NCBI GenBank assembly: GCA_947492575.1
Contig: CANLNK010000008.1
Location: 62,001-126,000 of the forward strand
Length of the DNA: 64,000 nucleotides
Direction: 5' to 3'
Source: an uncultured Thalassotalea sp.
Lineage (GTDB): Bacteria; Pseudomonadota; Gammaproteobacteria; Enterobacterales; Alteromonadaceae
Below are positions 44,429-54,941 of this stretch, piece by piece (position 1 is the stretch's first letter; each line of letters begins with the position of its first letter). The notes under the pieces were generated by a model. It did no database searches. It was not told where the DNA came from and saw only the letters and a program-made list of their open reading frames with translations. Both the position numbers and the translations under genes were made by a program.

Positions 44429-45106
44429 ATGACAAACTATCAACTTTATATTTTTGATTGGGACGGTACGTTAATGGACTCCATAGGTCGTATCGTTTCG
44501 TCACTACAAATTGCCGCTGAGCAAATAGGATTAACGCCAGTTAGTGATGCTGAAGCAAAAAGCATCATTGGTCTAAGTTTATCAGTCGCATTACAGCGTC
44601 TCTATCCAGGCATTGAGCAACAAGATGAGCAAGCCTTAATAGAAGCGTACAAGCAGCAATTTCTGTTTGATAACCACGTGCCTGCACCATTGTTTGATCA
44701 CAGCATTAGCTTGTTAACTATGTTAAAAGAGCAAGGTAAGCTAACGGCTGTTGCAACAGGTAAAGCACGACGAGGGCTTAATCAAATGTTGCTCGATACT
44801 GACACTGAGCACTTATTTGATTTCACGATTTGTGCAGATGAGTCGGAATCTAAACCTTCACCTCATATGCTAAATAGCGTGTTACGAGAATTGTCAGTTT
44901 CAATTGAAGATGCTGTAATGGTCGGTGACTCAATTCATGACCTAACAATGGCGAACAATGCTGGTATGGATAGCGTAGGGGTAACCTTGGGGGCTGACAC
45001 TAAAGACGTGTTGCAATCATGTGAGCCGACTGCGATTGTCGACTCCATGATTGAATTAGGACATTTACTTACTGGTGTGCCAATACATCAACATCAAAAT
45101 GGTTAA
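44429..45106 (+). CDS. HAD-superfamily hydrolase (phosphoglycolate phosphatase-like)
   Basis: A 225-residue HAD-IA phosphatase from the ATG at 44429 (an in-frame TTG at 44399 is less likely because motif I then sits too far in). Motif I FDWDGTLMDS, motif II AVATGK, motif III Lys in ESKPSPHML, motif IV MVGDSIHDLTMANNAG. Substrate unknown; relatives hydrolyse phosphoglycolate or small sugar phosphates. It follows rluC and its end overlaps the convergent Maf gene by 38 nt. Confidence 0.88.
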   Translation: MTNYQLYIFDWDGTLMDSIGRIVSSLQIAAEQIGLTPVSDAEAKSIIGLSLSVALQRLYPGIEQQDEQALIEAYKQQFLFDNHVPAPLFDHSISLLTMLKEQGKLTAVATGKARRGLNQMLLDTDTEHLFDFTICADESESKPSPHMLNSVLRELSVSIEDAVMVGDSIHDLTMANNAGMDSVGVTLGADTKDVLQSCEPTAIVDSMIELGHLLTGVPIHQHQNG

Positions 45107-45656
45107 GTAATTCATATAGCTTAATCATAGGTAAACCAATTAAGCTATTAGGATCATCACCTGATAGCTTTTCGAATAAACAAATACCTAACCCTTCACT
45201 TTTAAAGCTGCCTGCGCAGTTTAATGGCATTTCTGCATTTACATACTGTTCAATACTTTCTTTTGATAGTGTCTTAAAAAACACTTGGAAAGGTTCTACT
45301 AAGGTTTTAGCCTCGCCAGATTCTGTATCTAATACAGTTAACCCAGTAAGAAAGGTCACTGCTTGTCCGCTGAATGATGTTAACTGGGCAACAGCATTAT
45401 CTATGGTATGTGGTTTACCGAGAATACGACCTTGGTGCACTGCCACTTGATCAGAGCCTATAATAAGTGCATCTGAATGATTGTTGGCACAGGCTTGTGC
45501 TTTTTCTAAAGATAAACGCGCTACGAGTTGCTCTGGCGTTTCATCTTTTAACGCTGATTCGTCGATATCAGGTTTGTCACAGGTAAATGAAATATTGAAT
45601 TTTTCGAGTAGTGCTCGTCTAAAAGGAGAGGTCGACGCGAGGACGATTTTCTTCAT
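45069..45656 (-). CDS. yceF: Maf-like nucleotide pyrophosphatase YceF
   Basis: A 195-residue Maf protein: LASTSPFRRALLEKF (substrate loop), PDIDES, LIIGSDQVAVH and GLPMIKLYELL. The YceF branch hydrolyses m7GTP and similar modified nucleotides, a house-cleaning role. Convergent overlap of 38 nt with the HAD gene, divergent from yceD, as in E. coli where yceF abuts yceD-rpmF. Confidence 0.93.
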   Translation of the reverse strand: MKKIVLASTSPFRRALLEKFNISFTCDKPDIDESALKDETPEQLVARLSLEKAQACANNHSDALIIGSDQVAVHQGRILGKPHTIDNAVAQLTSFSGQAVTFLTGLTVLDTESGEAKTLVEPFQVFFKTLSKESIEQYVNAEMPLNCAGSFKSEGLGICLFEKLSGDDPNSLIGLPMIKLYELLNHFDVDVLAHQ

Positions 45657-45772
45657 TATTTGTACATCTTTTTAGCTATGGATAGCCTATAGTGTATAGA
45701 TTCTGAGTTTTTAAGCAAAAAGCTTAAATTTCTTTTGACACCTGATAACAACAGCTTTATTATTCGCGCCCT

Positions 45773-46285
45773 ATGCAGAACCTTAAGCTACCAGTAACGA
45801 TAGACCCGTATAAAAGTGCTCAACGAAGACTTGAGTGTGAAGGGGTTTTTAAGTTAGAGGAAATGAACCGATTACTCGAAGCGTGTGAAAGCACAACTGA
45901 GTTAATCGAAGTAAGTTTTCAGTTTGATGTGGATGAACTTGGTCTGGTTGTTATATCAGGAAAAGGCTCGGCATCAGTAGGGCTGATTTGCCAACGTTGT
46001 AATGACGAGTTTGCGCAAGTCTTAGAAATTGATTTTCAATTTAGCCCGGTTAAAAATGCAGAAGGTGCTGCAGATTTGCCGTCATATTATGACGCAATCG
46101 AATTAGATGAAAATGGTGAAGTTAACTTGCGAGAGTTAGTGGAAGACGAGTTACTACTTGCGATTCCGTTAATTCCAAGGCATGAACTCAATGACTGTAA
46201 GGCTGATGCCGACAGTACATGGGGTGAACTGCCAGAAGAGCTTGATAAGCCAAATCCATTTGACGTATTGAAACAACTCAAGTAG
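45773..46285 (+). CDS. yceD: YceD (DUF177), 23S rRNA accumulation protein
   Basis: A 170-residue DUF177 protein with LICQRCNDEF...NEGEVNLRELVEDELLLAIPLIPRHE-type core (here ENGEVNLRELVEDELLLAIPL) and a C-terminal NPFDVLKQLK. Linked to 23S rRNA accumulation and universally upstream of rpmF. First gene of the long rpmF-fab operon. Confidence 0.92.
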   Translation: MQNLKLPVTIDPYKSAQRRLECEGVFKLEEMNRLLEACESTTELIEVSFQFDVDELGLVVISGKGSASVGLICQRCNDEFAQVLEIDFQFSPVKNAEGAADLPSYYDAIELDENGEVNLRELVEDELLLAIPLIPRHELNDCKADADSTWGELPEELDKPNPFDVLKQLK

Positions 46286-46323
46286 TTATATTTTAGTTAG
46301 CAACCGATTTTAGGAGTTAGGCT

Positions 46324-46494
46324 ATGGCAGTTCAAAAGAGCAAAAAGTCTCGTGCAAGACGCGGTATGCGCCGTTCACACGATGCATTAACAGCAGAAAA
46401 TTTATCAGTTGATCCAGTATCTGGTGAAACTCACCGTCGTCACCACGTAACGGCTGACGGTTTCTACAAAGGTGTTAAAGTTATCGCTAAATAG
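46324..46494 (+). CDS. rpmF: 50S ribosomal protein L32
   Basis: A 56-residue basic protein starting [20 protein letters not shown] and ending [11 protein letters not shown]32. The stretch [17 protein letters not shown] lacks the zinc cysteines, i.e. the C-minus form usual in gammaproteobacteria. GGAG lies just before the ATG. Located 38 nt after yceD and 26 nt before plsX. Confidence 0.97.
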   Translation: MAVQKSKKSRARRGMRRSHDALTAENLSVDPVSGETHRRHHVTADGFYKGVKVIAK

Positions 46495-46520
46495 TCATTC
46501 GACTTAAGCGAGATACAGCT

Positions 46521-47549
46521 TTGAATAATCTAACCATTGCGTTAGATGTTATGGGGGGCGATAAAGGCCCCCTTATAACGATCCCAGCAGCAGTAATGGC
46601 GGTAGAACACCTACCTTCGTTAACGCTCATTCTATGTGGTGATAAACACACCATCGAGCAGCACTTAAAACGCTGCAACGCTTCAAATCATCCCCGATTA
46701 AGAATTCAACACACCACTCAAGTAGTGACCATGTGTGAAAAGCCATCACTTGCCATGCGCAGCAAGAAAGACTCTTCAATGCGTGTTGCAATTAATCTTG
46801 TTGATGAAGAAAAAGCACAAGCCTGCGTGAGTGCAGGTAATACCGGGGCATTATTTGCTACCGCTCACTTTGTATTAAAGACCTTACCTGGTGTCGAGCG
46901 TCCTGCGCTTATCTCTTCCCTTCCTACTAGTGACCAAGACAAGCACGTTTTTATGCTTGATTTAGGCGCTAACGTCTTTTGCCATGCCGAAGTACTGTAT
47001 CAATTTGGTTTGATGGGCGCAGTCATGGCGGAACAAGTCGACGGACTTAACAAACCGCGAGTTGCATTGCTTAATATGGGTGAAGAAGACATCAAAGGCA
47101 GTGATCACATCAAACTTGCTGCTGCGCAATTAGCAGAAAACCCAGACATTAATTATGTTGGGTTTGTTGAAGGCAATGACATCTTCAATAATAAAGCTGA
47201 TGTAATCGTTTGTGATGGTTTTGTGGGTAATGTCGCACTGAAAACTTGTGAAGGCGTTGCTAATCTCGTCTTCGAAAAAGTAAAAGAAATCTTTGAAAAT
47301 AACGTTGTGGCGAAAATATTAGGGCGTTTTTTAGCCCCAACGTTAAAAAAACTGTTTAAATCCTTGAACCCCGACCAGTACAACGGCGCAAGTTTGATAG
47401 GATTGCGGGGCATTGTGGTCAAAAGCCATGGCAATGCAAATTCGCAAGCTTTCTTTGCCGCGATTATGGAAGCGGTAAAAGAAGTAGAAAGACAGGTTCC
47501 AATAAAGATAACTGATAAACTGGAACAAGGATTAAACCTAAGGCCCTAA
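46521..47549 (+). CDS. plsX: Phosphate acyltransferase PlsX
   Basis: A 342-residue PlsX. Starts TTG at 46521, giving [17 protein letters not shown], the usual family N-terminus. Other markers: [31 protein letters not shown] and [16 protein letters not shown]. It makes acyl-phosphate from acyl-ACP for PlsY in phospholipid synthesis. 26 nt after rpmF, 7 nt before fabH. Confidence 0.96.
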   Translation: MNNLTIALDVMGGDKGPLITIPAAVMAVEHLPSLTLILCGDKHTIEQHLKRCNASNHPRLRIQHTTQVVTMCEKPSLAMRSKKDSSMRVAINLVDEEKAQACVSAGNTGALFATAHFVLKTLPGVERPALISSLPTSDQDKHVFMLDLGANVFCHAEVLYQFGLMGAVMAEQVDGLNKPRVALLNMGEEDIKGSDHIKLAAAQLAENPDINYVGFVEGNDIFNNKADVIVCDGFVGNVALKTCEGVANLVFEKVKEIFENNVVAKILGRFLAPTLKKLFKSLNPDQYNGASLIGLRGIVVKSHGNANSQAFFAAIMEAVKEVERQVPIKITDKLEQGLNLRP

Positions 47550-47556
47550 ACAACAT

Positions 47557-48516
47557 ATGTATTCGAAAATAATAGGCACCGGCAGTTACTTCCCTTCAAA
47601 AGTAAGATCTAATAAAGATTTAGAAAAACTAGTAGATACCACCGATGAGTGGATTACAGAAAGAACTGGCATTAAAGAGCGCAGAATATCTACTGAAGAA
47701 GAAAATGTTGGTGTAATGTCAGCTGAAGCTGCGAAGAAAGCCATCGAAATGGCTGGTATCGACAAAGCTGACATCGACATGATTATTGTCGGCACAACCA
47801 GTTCACACGCTGATTTACCCAGTGCAGCCTGTTTTGTACAAAAACACCTTAATATTCCTCATATCCCTGCATTTGATATCGCCGCGGCTTGCTCTGGTTT
47901 TATCTATGGTTTGAGTGTTGCAGATCAGTATATTAAGTCTGGCATGGCTAAGCGTATTTTGCTTATCGGTGCTGACGTGTTATCTCATTTATGTGATCCG
48001 CAAGATCGCAGTACAATCATTTTATTTGGTGACGGTGCAGGTGCTGTCATATTAGAGGCTTCAGAAGAGCCAGGCGTATTATCCACGCACATTCATGCTG
48101 ACGGTAACTATGGCGCATTACTGGGCGCCGACTCACCTAAGCGTGGCGAACCTTTAACGGAAGAAAAGGCTTACATTTACATGAAAGGTAATGAAGTATT
48201 CCGTTTTGCGGTTTCTAAGTTGAGTGAGATTGTGGAAGAAACATTAACCGCAAACAATATGCAGAAATCTGATATTGACTGGTTAGTCCCGCATCAAGCA
48301 AATTTACGCATCATTAAGGCTACAGCGAAAAAGTTGAGCATGCCTATGGAGCAAGTTGTGGTTACCCTTGATAAACATGGCAACACTTCTGCAGCAACAA
48401 TCCCAACAGCACTTGATGAAGCTATTAGAGATGGCCGTATTCAGCGTGGTCAAACATTATTACTAGAAGCCTTTGGTAGTGGATTTACCTGGGGCTCGGC
48501 ACTAGTTAAATACTAA
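47557..48516 (+). CDS. fabH: 3-oxoacyl-ACP synthase III
   Basis: A 319-residue KAS III. Active Cys in [10 protein letters not shown], His in PHQANLRII, Asn in [11 protein letters not shown]-terminal [18 protein letters not shown]. Condenses acetyl-CoA with malonyl-ACP to start fatty-acid synthesis. Starts 7 nt after plsX; the 129-nt gap to fabD is AT-rich and may carry an internal promoter. Confidence 0.97.
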   Translation: MYSKIIGTGSYFPSKVRSNKDLEKLVDTTDEWITERTGIKERRISTEEENVGVMSAEAAKKAIEMAGIDKADIDMIIVGTTSSHADLPSAACFVQKHLNIPHIPAFDIAAACSGFIYGLSVADQYIKSGMAKRILLIGADVLSHLCDPQDRSTIILFGDGAGAVILEASEEPGVLSTHIHADGNYGALLGADSPKRGEPLTEEKAYIYMKGNEVFRFAVSKLSEIVEETLTANNMQKSDIDWLVPHQANLRIIKATAKKLSMPMEQVVVTLDKHGNTSAATIPTALDEAIRDGRIQRGQTLLLEAFGSGFTWGSALVKY

Positions 48517-48645
48517 TTCTACTTAATTCTGCTTATATACTGAAAATTCATGTGGTAAATCAGCCACATGAATTAAGCTGTAGTAAAAACAGATTAATGT
48601 ATAAATGCTTAATAAACATTTTAAACTTATAAATTAGGTCACAAA

Positions 48646-49578
48646 ATGCAAAATAATTTAGCGTTTGTTTTCCCTGGTCAAGGGTCACAAACAGTTGGCA
48701 TGTTGAAAGACTTTGCTGACAACGAAATTGTTCAAACGACATTCGCAGAAGCTTCATCTGCTTTAGGTTATGACTTATGGCAGTTAGTGGCAGAAGGTCC
48801 TGAAGAAAAGCTTAATTCTACAAATCATACGCAGCCTGCACTTTTAACAGCAAGTGTTGCACTTTGGCGCTTATGGCACTCAGAGAGTGATGTTGAGCCA
48901 GCATATTTAGCGGGTCACAGTTTAGGTGAATATTCTGCACTTGTATGTGCAGGTGTATTGTCGTTAACTGATGCGGTATGCCTTGTTGAAAAACGTGGTG
49001 AGTTTATGCAAGCGGCAGTACCTGAAGGTGTTGGCGCAATGGCAGCAGTAATTGGTCTAGACGACCAAGCGATTATTGATGCATGTGCGCAAGCGGCTGG
49101 TTCGCAAGTTGTATCAGCAGTTAACTTTAACTCGCCAGGCCAAGTGGTTATTGCTGGTAACGCTGAAGCGGTAGCAAAAGCTGGTGAACTGTGCAAAGAG
49201 GCTGGTGCCAAACGTGTATTACCATTACCGGTTAGCGTGCCATCACATTGTGCATTGATGGAACCAGCGGCTCAAAAGCTTGCAGAAGTTTTTGCGTCTG
49301 TGTCGTTTAACCACCCAACTATTCCAGTGGTTAATAATGTTGATGTTGCGATTGAGAACGATACCGACAATATTAAGTCAGCACTTGTTCGTCAGCTATA
49401 CAGCCCAGTGCGTTGGACAGAAACAGTACAATACTTAAGCGAAGCGGGTGTTGAGAACTTATTAGAAGTTGGCCCTGGAAAAGTATTACAAGGCTTGATG
49501 AAGCGAATTGATAAGTCTTTGACTTGTGTTGCAGTTAACGATAAGGCAACCTTAGACAAAGCCAAAGAATTAGTATAA
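48646..49578 (+). CDS. fabD: Malonyl-CoA:ACP transacylase
   Basis: A 310-residue FabD. VFPGQGSQTVGML, GHSLGEYSA with the nucleophile Ser, and the His in SVPSHCALM. Loads malonyl groups onto ACP. 37 nt before fabG. Confidence 0.97.
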   Translation: MQNNLAFVFPGQGSQTVGMLKDFADNEIVQTTFAEASSALGYDLWQLVAEGPEEKLNSTNHTQPALLTASVALWRLWHSESDVEPAYLAGHSLGEYSALVCAGVLSLTDAVCLVEKRGEFMQAAVPEGVGAMAAVIGLDDQAIIDACAQAAGSQVVSAVNFNSPGQVVIAGNAEAVAKAGELCKEAGAKRVLPLPVSVPSHCALMEPAAQKLAEVFASVSFNHPTIPVVNNVDVAIENDTDNIKSALVRQLYSPVRWTETVQYLSEAGVENLLEVGPGKVLQGLMKRIDKSLTCVAVNDKATLDKAKELV

Positions 49579-49615
49579 CGAAACGCTAAGTTAGCGTTTT
49601 ACAACAGGAAATAGT

Positions 49616-50350
49616 ATGTTTTCATTAGAAGGTAAAGTCGCGTTAGTAACTGGCGCGAGCCGTGGCATTGGTAAAGCAATTGCTGTGCAGTTGCAATCTA
49701 TGGGTGCAACGGTATTGGGCACCGCAACGTCAGAGCACGGTGCTGAAAATATTAGTGGCTATTTAGGCCAAGGCCATGGTTTAGTATTAAACGTTACCAG
49801 TGATGATTCTATCAATGCGATGTTTGACAAGATCAAAGCAGAGCACGGCGGTGTAGACATCTTAGTAAACAATGCTGGTATTACGCGCGATAACTTGATC
49901 ATGCGCATGAAAGATGAAGAATGGAACGATATAATTGACACCAACCTATCATCTGTATTTAAAATTAGTAAAGCGGTGTTGCGCCCAATGATGAAAAAAC
50001 GCGACGGCCGTATTATTAATATTGGTTCAGTGGTCGGCACTATGGGGAATGCAGGTCAAGTGAATTATGCAACGGCGAAGGCAGGCCTATTAGGCTTTAC
50101 TAAGTCGTTAGCTCGAGAAGTTGCTTCTCGTGGCATTACTGTAAATACCATTGCTCCTGGTTTTATCGATACCGATATGACACAAACGCTTACAGATGAG
50201 CAAAAAGAAGGTATTTTCTCTCAGGTACCAGCGAATCGCTTAGGTAAACCTGAAGAGATCGCAAGTGCGGTAGCGTTTTTAGCATCTGATGCTGCAGCCT
50301 ATATTACAGGCGAAACGCTACACGTGAACGGCGGCATGTACATGATTTAA
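49616..50350 (+). CDS. fabG: 3-oxoacyl-ACP reductase
   Basis: A 244-residue SDR enzyme. NADPH loop TGASRGIGKAIA, NNAGITRDNLIMRM, catalytic Ser in NIGSVVGTMG and YATAKAG (Tyr, Lys), C-terminal TGETLHVNGGMYM. Reduces 3-oxoacyl-ACP. Followed by a 165-nt spacer before acpP that probably holds a separate acpP promoter, as in E. coli. Confidence 0.97.
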   Translation: MFSLEGKVALVTGASRGIGKAIAVQLQSMGATVLGTATSEHGAENISGYLGQGHGLVLNVTSDDSINAMFDKIKAEHGGVDILVNNAGITRDNLIMRMKDEEWNDIIDTNLSSVFKISKAVLRPMMKKRDGRIINIGSVVGTMGNAGQVNYATAKAGLLGFTKSLAREVASRGITVNTIAPGFIDTDMTQTLTDEQKEGIFSQVPANRLGKPEEIASAVAFLASDAAAYITGETLHVNGGMYMI

Positions 50351-50515
50351 CAAACGATTGCTAGACTTGTTTCTAGCAGCCGTTTGAGTATAAATATAAC
50401 GTCGCCATGAGGTTAGACCAGAAGTAAAACTCAAATTAGTTGCTTGCATGGTTAACTTTAGGCGAATACACTACACGCAATTTGCAAAATTGCATATTTT
50501 AGTAAAGGAAACAAA

Positions 50516-50749
50516 ATGAGTACTATCGAAGAACGCGTAAAAAAAATTACAGTTGAACAGTTAGGTGTAAGTGAAGATGAAGTAACGAACGAAGCTTCTT
50601 TCGTTGACGACTTAGGCGCTGACTCACTAGATACTGTTGAATTAGTGATGGCGTTAGAAGAAGAGTTTGATACAGAAATTCCTGATGAAGAAGCAGAGAA
50701 GATTACCACTGTTCAAGCTGCAATCGATTACGTAACAGCTAACCAGTAA
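50516..50749 (+). CDS. acpP: Acyl carrier protein
   Basis: A 77-residue acidic ACP; Ser37 in [19 protein letters not shown] is the 4'-phosphopantetheine site. AGGAAAC precedes the ATG. Carrier for all fatty-acid intermediates. Confidence 0.98.
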   Translation: MSTIEERVKKITVEQLGVSEDEVTNEASFVDDLGADSLDTVELVMALEEEFDTEIPDEEAEKITTVQAAIDYVTANQ

Positions 50750-50863
50750 TCTATCAATCAGGCGGTCTTTACCGCCTGATTACTTTCTATCGAATACACC
50801 TCGTTTTTTAAACGAACTATAATTACCTTTCTTACATAAATACTATCGGAGGCAACTCTTCCT

Positions 50864-52102
50864 ATGCGACGTGTTGTAGTAACCGGTCTTGGTATGTTGA
50901 GCCCATTGGGCAACTCTCCAGAATCTACTTTTGAAGCTTTACTAGCAGGCAAAAGCGGTATCAGCATGATTGATCATTTTGATACTGAACAATACCCAAC
51001 GAAATTTGCTGGCTTAGTGAAAGACTTCAATGTTGAAGATTACATGCCGAAAAAAGACGCTAAAAAAATGGATTTATTTATCCAATATGGTGTGGCTGCG
51101 GGTATTCAGGCGCTAAAAGACTCTGGCTTAGAAATTAACGAAAGCAATGCTCCTCGTGTTGGTGTTGCCATTGGTTCAGGTATCGGTGGTTTAGGTCTTA
51201 TTGAAGAAAACCACGAGAAATTACTTAAATCAGGACCTCGTAAATTATCACCATTTTTTGTGCCATCAACGATCATCAATATGATCGCTGGTAATTTATC
51301 TATAATGTATGGCATGAAAGGACCAAATATCTCTATCGTGACGGCGTGCACCAGTGGTGTACACAATATTGGTCATGCTGCACGTATGATTGCCTACGGC
51401 GATGCTGATGCCATGGTAGCTGGTGGTGCTGAAAAAGCTTCTACTCACCTAGGTATGGGTGGCTTTGGTGCTGCGCGTGCTTTATCAACTCGCAACGATG
51501 ATCCGCAAAAAGCTTCTCGTCCATGGGACAAAGACCGCGATGGTTTTGTTTTAGGTGATGGCGCTGGTGTTGTTATGCTTGAAGAATTAGAGTCGGCTAA
51601 AGCACGTGGCGCTAAAATTTATGCCGAGCTTGTTGGCTTCGGTATGAGCGGTGATGCTTATCATATGACATCTCCACCACCAAATGGTGATGGTGCGGCA
51701 GCAGCAATGCAAAATGCTATCAACGATGCAAAAGTGCCAGTTGAGAAGATTGGTTATATCAATGCCCACGGTACATCGACACCAGCTGGTGACATTGCAG
51801 AGACCAATGCGGTTAAATCAATATTTGGTGAGCATGCTCAAAGTGTCATGGTTGGTTCGACAAAGTCGATGACAGGTCACTTATTGGGTGCAGCAGGTGC
51901 TGTTGAAGCAATTTTCACTATTCAAGCGATTGCTGAAGGTAAAGTACCACCAACGATTAACCTAGAGAACCCAGACGAAGGATGTGATCTTGATTACATC
52001 ACGGATGGCGCACGCGAAGTTGACCTAGAGTACGCTTTATGTAACTCATTCGGTTTTGGTGGCACTAACGGCTCTTTACTGTTCAAAAAGTTCGTAAGCT
52101 AG
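50864..52102 (+). CDS. fabF: 3-oxoacyl-ACP synthase II
   Basis: A 412-residue KAS II. Active Cys in [12 protein letters not shown], His in [11 protein letters not shown] and His in [15 protein letters not shown]-terminal [19 protein letters not shown]. Elongates acyl-ACP, including 16:1 to 18:1 at low temperature. Its stop TAG forms the junction with a MITE-like element (TAGGGTCTG...), so the last codons or stop may have been set by the insertion, although the C-terminus looks complete. Confidence 0.97.
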   Translation: MRRVVVTGLGMLSPLGNSPESTFEALLAGKSGISMIDHFDTEQYPTKFAGLVKDFNVEDYMPKKDAKKMDLFIQYGVAAGIQALKDSGLEINESNAPRVGVAIGSGIGGLGLIEENHEKLLKSGPRKLSPFFVPSTIINMIAGNLSIMYGMKGPNISIVTACTSGVHNIGHAARMIAYGDADAMVAGGAEKASTHLGMGGFGAARALSTRNDDPQKASRPWDKDRDGFVLGDGAGVVMLEELESAKARGAKIYAELVGFGMSGDAYHMTSPPPNGDGAAAAMQNAINDAKVPVEKIGYINAHGTSTPAGDIAETNAVKSIFGEHAQSVMVGSTKSMTGHLLGAAGAVEAIFTIQAIAEGKVPPTINLENPDEGCDLDYITDGAREVDLEYALCNSFGFGGTNGSLLFKKFVS

Positions 52103-52366
52103 GGTCTGTTGACCTTTGTTTATATTTTCTGCAATAGGCTATTTTTGATGATGGCAAAGCAGCATGAACGAAGTTTGGTCATTCCAAATGAGTGAATGCT
52201 AATGTCGCTAGTGTTAAAAATAGCCATTGCCCGAAGGGCTGAGGCCAAAATCACTTTACGCTGCGTTGAAAATTGTTGATTTAGATGACTAAATGACACA
52301 ATTTTCGCCTTAATTAAAGTAATTCTATCTCTCAGCAGAATTATTAAACAAAGATAAACAGACCCT
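52101..52366. mobile_element. MITE-like element at the fabF stop codon
   Basis: Terminal inverted repeats of about 32 bp: AGGGTCTGTTGACCTTTGTT at 52101 onward matches the complement of AACAAAGATAAACAGACCCT ending at 52366, with a few mismatches. The 266-bp interior has no ORF. GGGTCTGTTGACC ends are, from memory, typical of widespread palindromic elements in marine gammaproteobacteria mobilised by IS transposases. A target duplication is not clear (CTA left, TTA right). It separates fabF from its terminator at 52429 but apparently not from pabC transcription. Confidence 0.75.
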
Positions 52367-52428
52367 TAACGTCCAATAACTAATCAAGCAAGGTTTCCTA
52401 TTGAAATTTCGCTTGATATCAAGATATT

Positions 52429-52461
52429 AAGCCTGAATACTTATGGTATTCGGGCTTTTTT
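52429..52461 (+). terminator. Terminator between fabF and pabC
   Basis: AAGCCTGAATAC-TTATG-GTATTCGGGCTTTTTT: a 12-bp stem and T-run. It lies only 20 nt before pabC, so pabC-mltG-tmk-holB either have readthrough or a promoter inside the MITE-flanked spacer. Confidence 0.9.
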
Positions 52462-52480
52462 ATGTTTGTGTATTAGGTAA

Positions 52481-53278
52481 ATGCTTCATTCTGAAATTTA
52501 TAACAGCGATCAAATGTCACTGCCGCTAACAGAGCGCAGTGCAGCTTATGGTGATGGTGTATTTACCACGGCTAAAATCGTTGACGGTAAAGTAGAAGCG
52601 TTGGATAAGCACCTTGAGCGCTTGTCACTAAGTTGCGCCAAATTAGCTATTCCATTTAACGACAAAGGCCTTAGCGCTCATCTGATAAAGCTTGCAAGCG
52701 CGCACCAACTCGCAGTGTTAAAAGTCATGGTCACTGCAGGCGAGGGTGGACGTGGTTATTCGCGCATAGGTTGCTGCTCAGAAAAAATACTGATAACCGT
52801 GCATGGATATCCTAATCATTACAAAGCTTGGCAAGAGAGTGGCGTCGTTCTTGGTCAGGCCGATACGCAGCTGGGCATTAACCCCCAGCTTGCGGGTATC
52901 AAACACCTGAATCGTTTGGAGCAAGTATTGGTTAGAGCTGAATTGGACGATCGACCAGAAGACGATTTATTAGTATCCAATTGCCAAGGGAACGTTATTG
53001 AGGTCAGCGCCGGTAATATATTTTGGTATGATGATGCCAAGCAACAGTGGCAAACCCCGTGTTTGACTAACTCTGGTGTAGATGGCTTAAAGCGCCAAGA
53101 AATATTAAACAAGATACCTAATTGCACAATTGTTGAAACGTCAATTGACCAGCTCATCGATGTTAGTGCGATGTTTATCTGTAATTCTGTTATGGGCGTA
53201 GTACCAGTTACTCGCTTTATCGACAATGAGATGAATGTCGAAATCGTCAATAACGCAATAAACGAATTTAATTTATGA
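52481..53278 (+). CDS. pabC: Aminodeoxychorismate lyase
   Basis: A 265-residue class IV PLP enzyme: SAAYGDGVFTTAKIVDG, the PLP Lys in GIKHLNRLEQV, ASNCQGNVIEVSAGNIFW-type segment and CNSVMGVVPV. Converts aminodeoxychorismate to p-aminobenzoate for folate. Its end overlaps mltG by 4 nt (ATGA). Confidence 0.93.
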   Translation: MLHSEIYNSDQMSLPLTERSAAYGDGVFTTAKIVDGKVEALDKHLERLSLSCAKLAIPFNDKGLSAHLIKLASAHQLAVLKVMVTAGEGGRGYSRIGCCSEKILITVHGYPNHYKAWQESGVVLGQADTQLGINPQLAGIKHLNRLEQVLVRAELDDRPEDDLLVSNCQGNVIEVSAGNIFWYDDAKQQWQTPCLTNSGVDGLKRQEILNKIPNCTIVETSIDQLIDVSAMFICNSVMGVVPVTRFIDNEMNVEIVNNAINEFNL

Positions 53279-54273
53279 AGAAACTTCTGATAGCGGCATT
53301 TGTGTGCTTTGCTGGCACCTTATTGGTGGCAAATTGGCAAATGCAGTCGAGTTTAGATCAATCAGTAACGGATGAAAGCAAATTGCTCACCGTTGCTGCT
53401 GGTGCCTCAATGAACAGTTTCTCCAAACAGTTGCAAAAAGAAGGCTATATTGATAACCGCTTTTGGCTCAGAGTTTATGCTCGTATGTTCCCTAAGAAAG
53501 CGTTAATCAAGGCGGGCACATTTGAAGTTACTGAGCAGGATTCATTGCGCTCGCTGCTCGCAAAGGTGGTGAGTGGAAAAGAGCACCAATTTTCGATGAC
53601 CTTTATTGAAGGTAGCCAATACAAAGAGTGGCTAAAGCAGATCAAAACACTACCAAGCATCAAACATTCATTACCTGAAAACATCACAGGTGAACAGTTA
53701 AGTAAATTAATTGGTATATCAGCACAAAACCCTGAGGGGTGGCTTTTCCCTGATACCTATGCATATACGCAAGGTACGACTGATATCAGTTTATTGAAAC
53801 GCGCACATCAGCGTATGGAAGCAACGCTTACGGAACTATGGCAACAACAGGCAGCAGACTTGCCCTACGACTCGCCCTATCAAGTATTGATCATGGCTTC
53901 AATTATCGAGAAAGAAACAGCTGTATTGGATGAACAGCCGCTAATCGCTGCTGTATTTATTAATCGACTACACAAGAAAATGCGCCTTCAAACAGACCCT
54001 ACCGTGATATATGGCTTGGGAGAGCGTTATCAAGGCGACATTACCAGTGCACACTTAAGAGAAAAAACAGCGTATAATACTTACCGCATTAATGGACTAC
54101 CTCCAACGCCAATTGCAATGCCGGGTAGGTCCGCTATCGAAGCGGCACTTAATCCAGCAGACTCTGACTATTTATATTTTGTCAGTAGGGGAGATGGTAG
54201 TCATTATTTTTCGAAAACGTTGCAAGAGCACAACAAAGCAGTACGAAAATATCAATTAGGGTTAGACGAATGA
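53275..54273 (+). CDS. mltG: Endolytic murein transglycosylase MltG (YceG)
   Basis: A 332-residue membrane-anchored YceG-like protein: N-terminal helix ([18 protein letters not shown]), LysM-like region, and the catalytic domain with [11 protein letters not shown] (catalytic Glu), [22 protein letters not shown] and [18 protein letters not shown]. It cleaves nascent glycan strands in the periplasm. Overlaps pabC and tmk by ATGA, so translationally coupled on both sides. Confidence 0.95.
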   Translation: MKKLLIAAFVCFAGTLLVANWQMQSSLDQSVTDESKLLTVAAGASMNSFSKQLQKEGYIDNRFWLRVYARMFPKKALIKAGTFEVTEQDSLRSLLAKVVSGKEHQFSMTFIEGSQYKEWLKQIKTLPSIKHSLPENITGEQLSKLIGISAQNPEGWLFPDTYAYTQGTTDISLLKRAHQRMEATLTELWQQQAADLPYDSPYQVLIMASIIEKETAVLDEQPLIAAVFINRLHKKMRLQTDPTVIYGLGERYQGDITSAHLREKTAYNTYRINGLPPTPIAMPGRSAIEAALNPADSDYLYFVSRGDGSHYFSKTLQEHNKAVRKYQLGLDE

Positions 54274-54902
54274 CACAAGGCAAGTTTATTGTCATTGAAG
54301 GAATGGAAGGCGCTGGTAAATCATCAGCTATCTCCGTTATCACAGAATACTTAGCAGAAAAGGGCATTGCTTTTAAGCAAACTAGAGAGCCAGGCGGAAC
54401 GCCATTGGCAGAACAATTAAGAACAATTGTTAAATCTGCAAAACACGATGAACAGCTTACGCAAGAAACCGAATTATTGCTGATGTACGCTAGCCGCAGT
54501 CAGTTGCTCGCCAACGTTATTAAACCTGCACTTTCTGAAGGTGACTGGGTAATCGGCGACCGTCACGACCTTTCTTCGCGAGCTTATCAAGGTGGTGGCC
54601 GTGGTATTGATGATCAGATTATGGAAACTGTCGCTAAAGTCACACTAAAAGGTTTTAAACCAGATTTAACCTTATATTTAGATATCGAGCCCCAAATTGG
54701 CCTTGCTAGAGCACGTGCTCGTGGTGAGCTAGATCGCATTGAGTTGGAACAAATCGATTTTTTCGAACGAGTACACAAAAAATATCAGTCATTAGCTAAC
54801 GCTGATGACACCATCGTTACCGTTGATGCCAGCCAAGAGATGCCTAAAGTTCATCAAGACATTCGACAGGCGCTTGACAACTTCTTTGAAAGTTTGGCTT
54901 AG
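54270..54902 (+). CDS. tmk: Thymidylate kinase
   Basis: A 210-residue kinase: P-loop [39 protein letters not shown] and the [14 protein letters not shown]. Converts dTMP to dTDP. Overlaps mltG; 39 nt before holB. Confidence 0.97.
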   Translation: MTQGKFIVIEGMEGAGKSSAISVITEYLAEKGIAFKQTREPGGTPLAEQLRTIVKSAKHDEQLTQETELLLMYASRSQLLANVIKPALSEGDWVIGDRHDLSSRAYQGGGRGIDDQIMETVAKVTLKGFKPDLTLYLDIEPQIGLARARARGELDRIELEQIDFFERVHKKYQSLANADDTIVTVDASQEMPKVHQDIRQALDNFFESLA

Positions 54903-54941
54903 TAATGATGATTTCTACAGCGGTATGGATTTCAAATTAAC

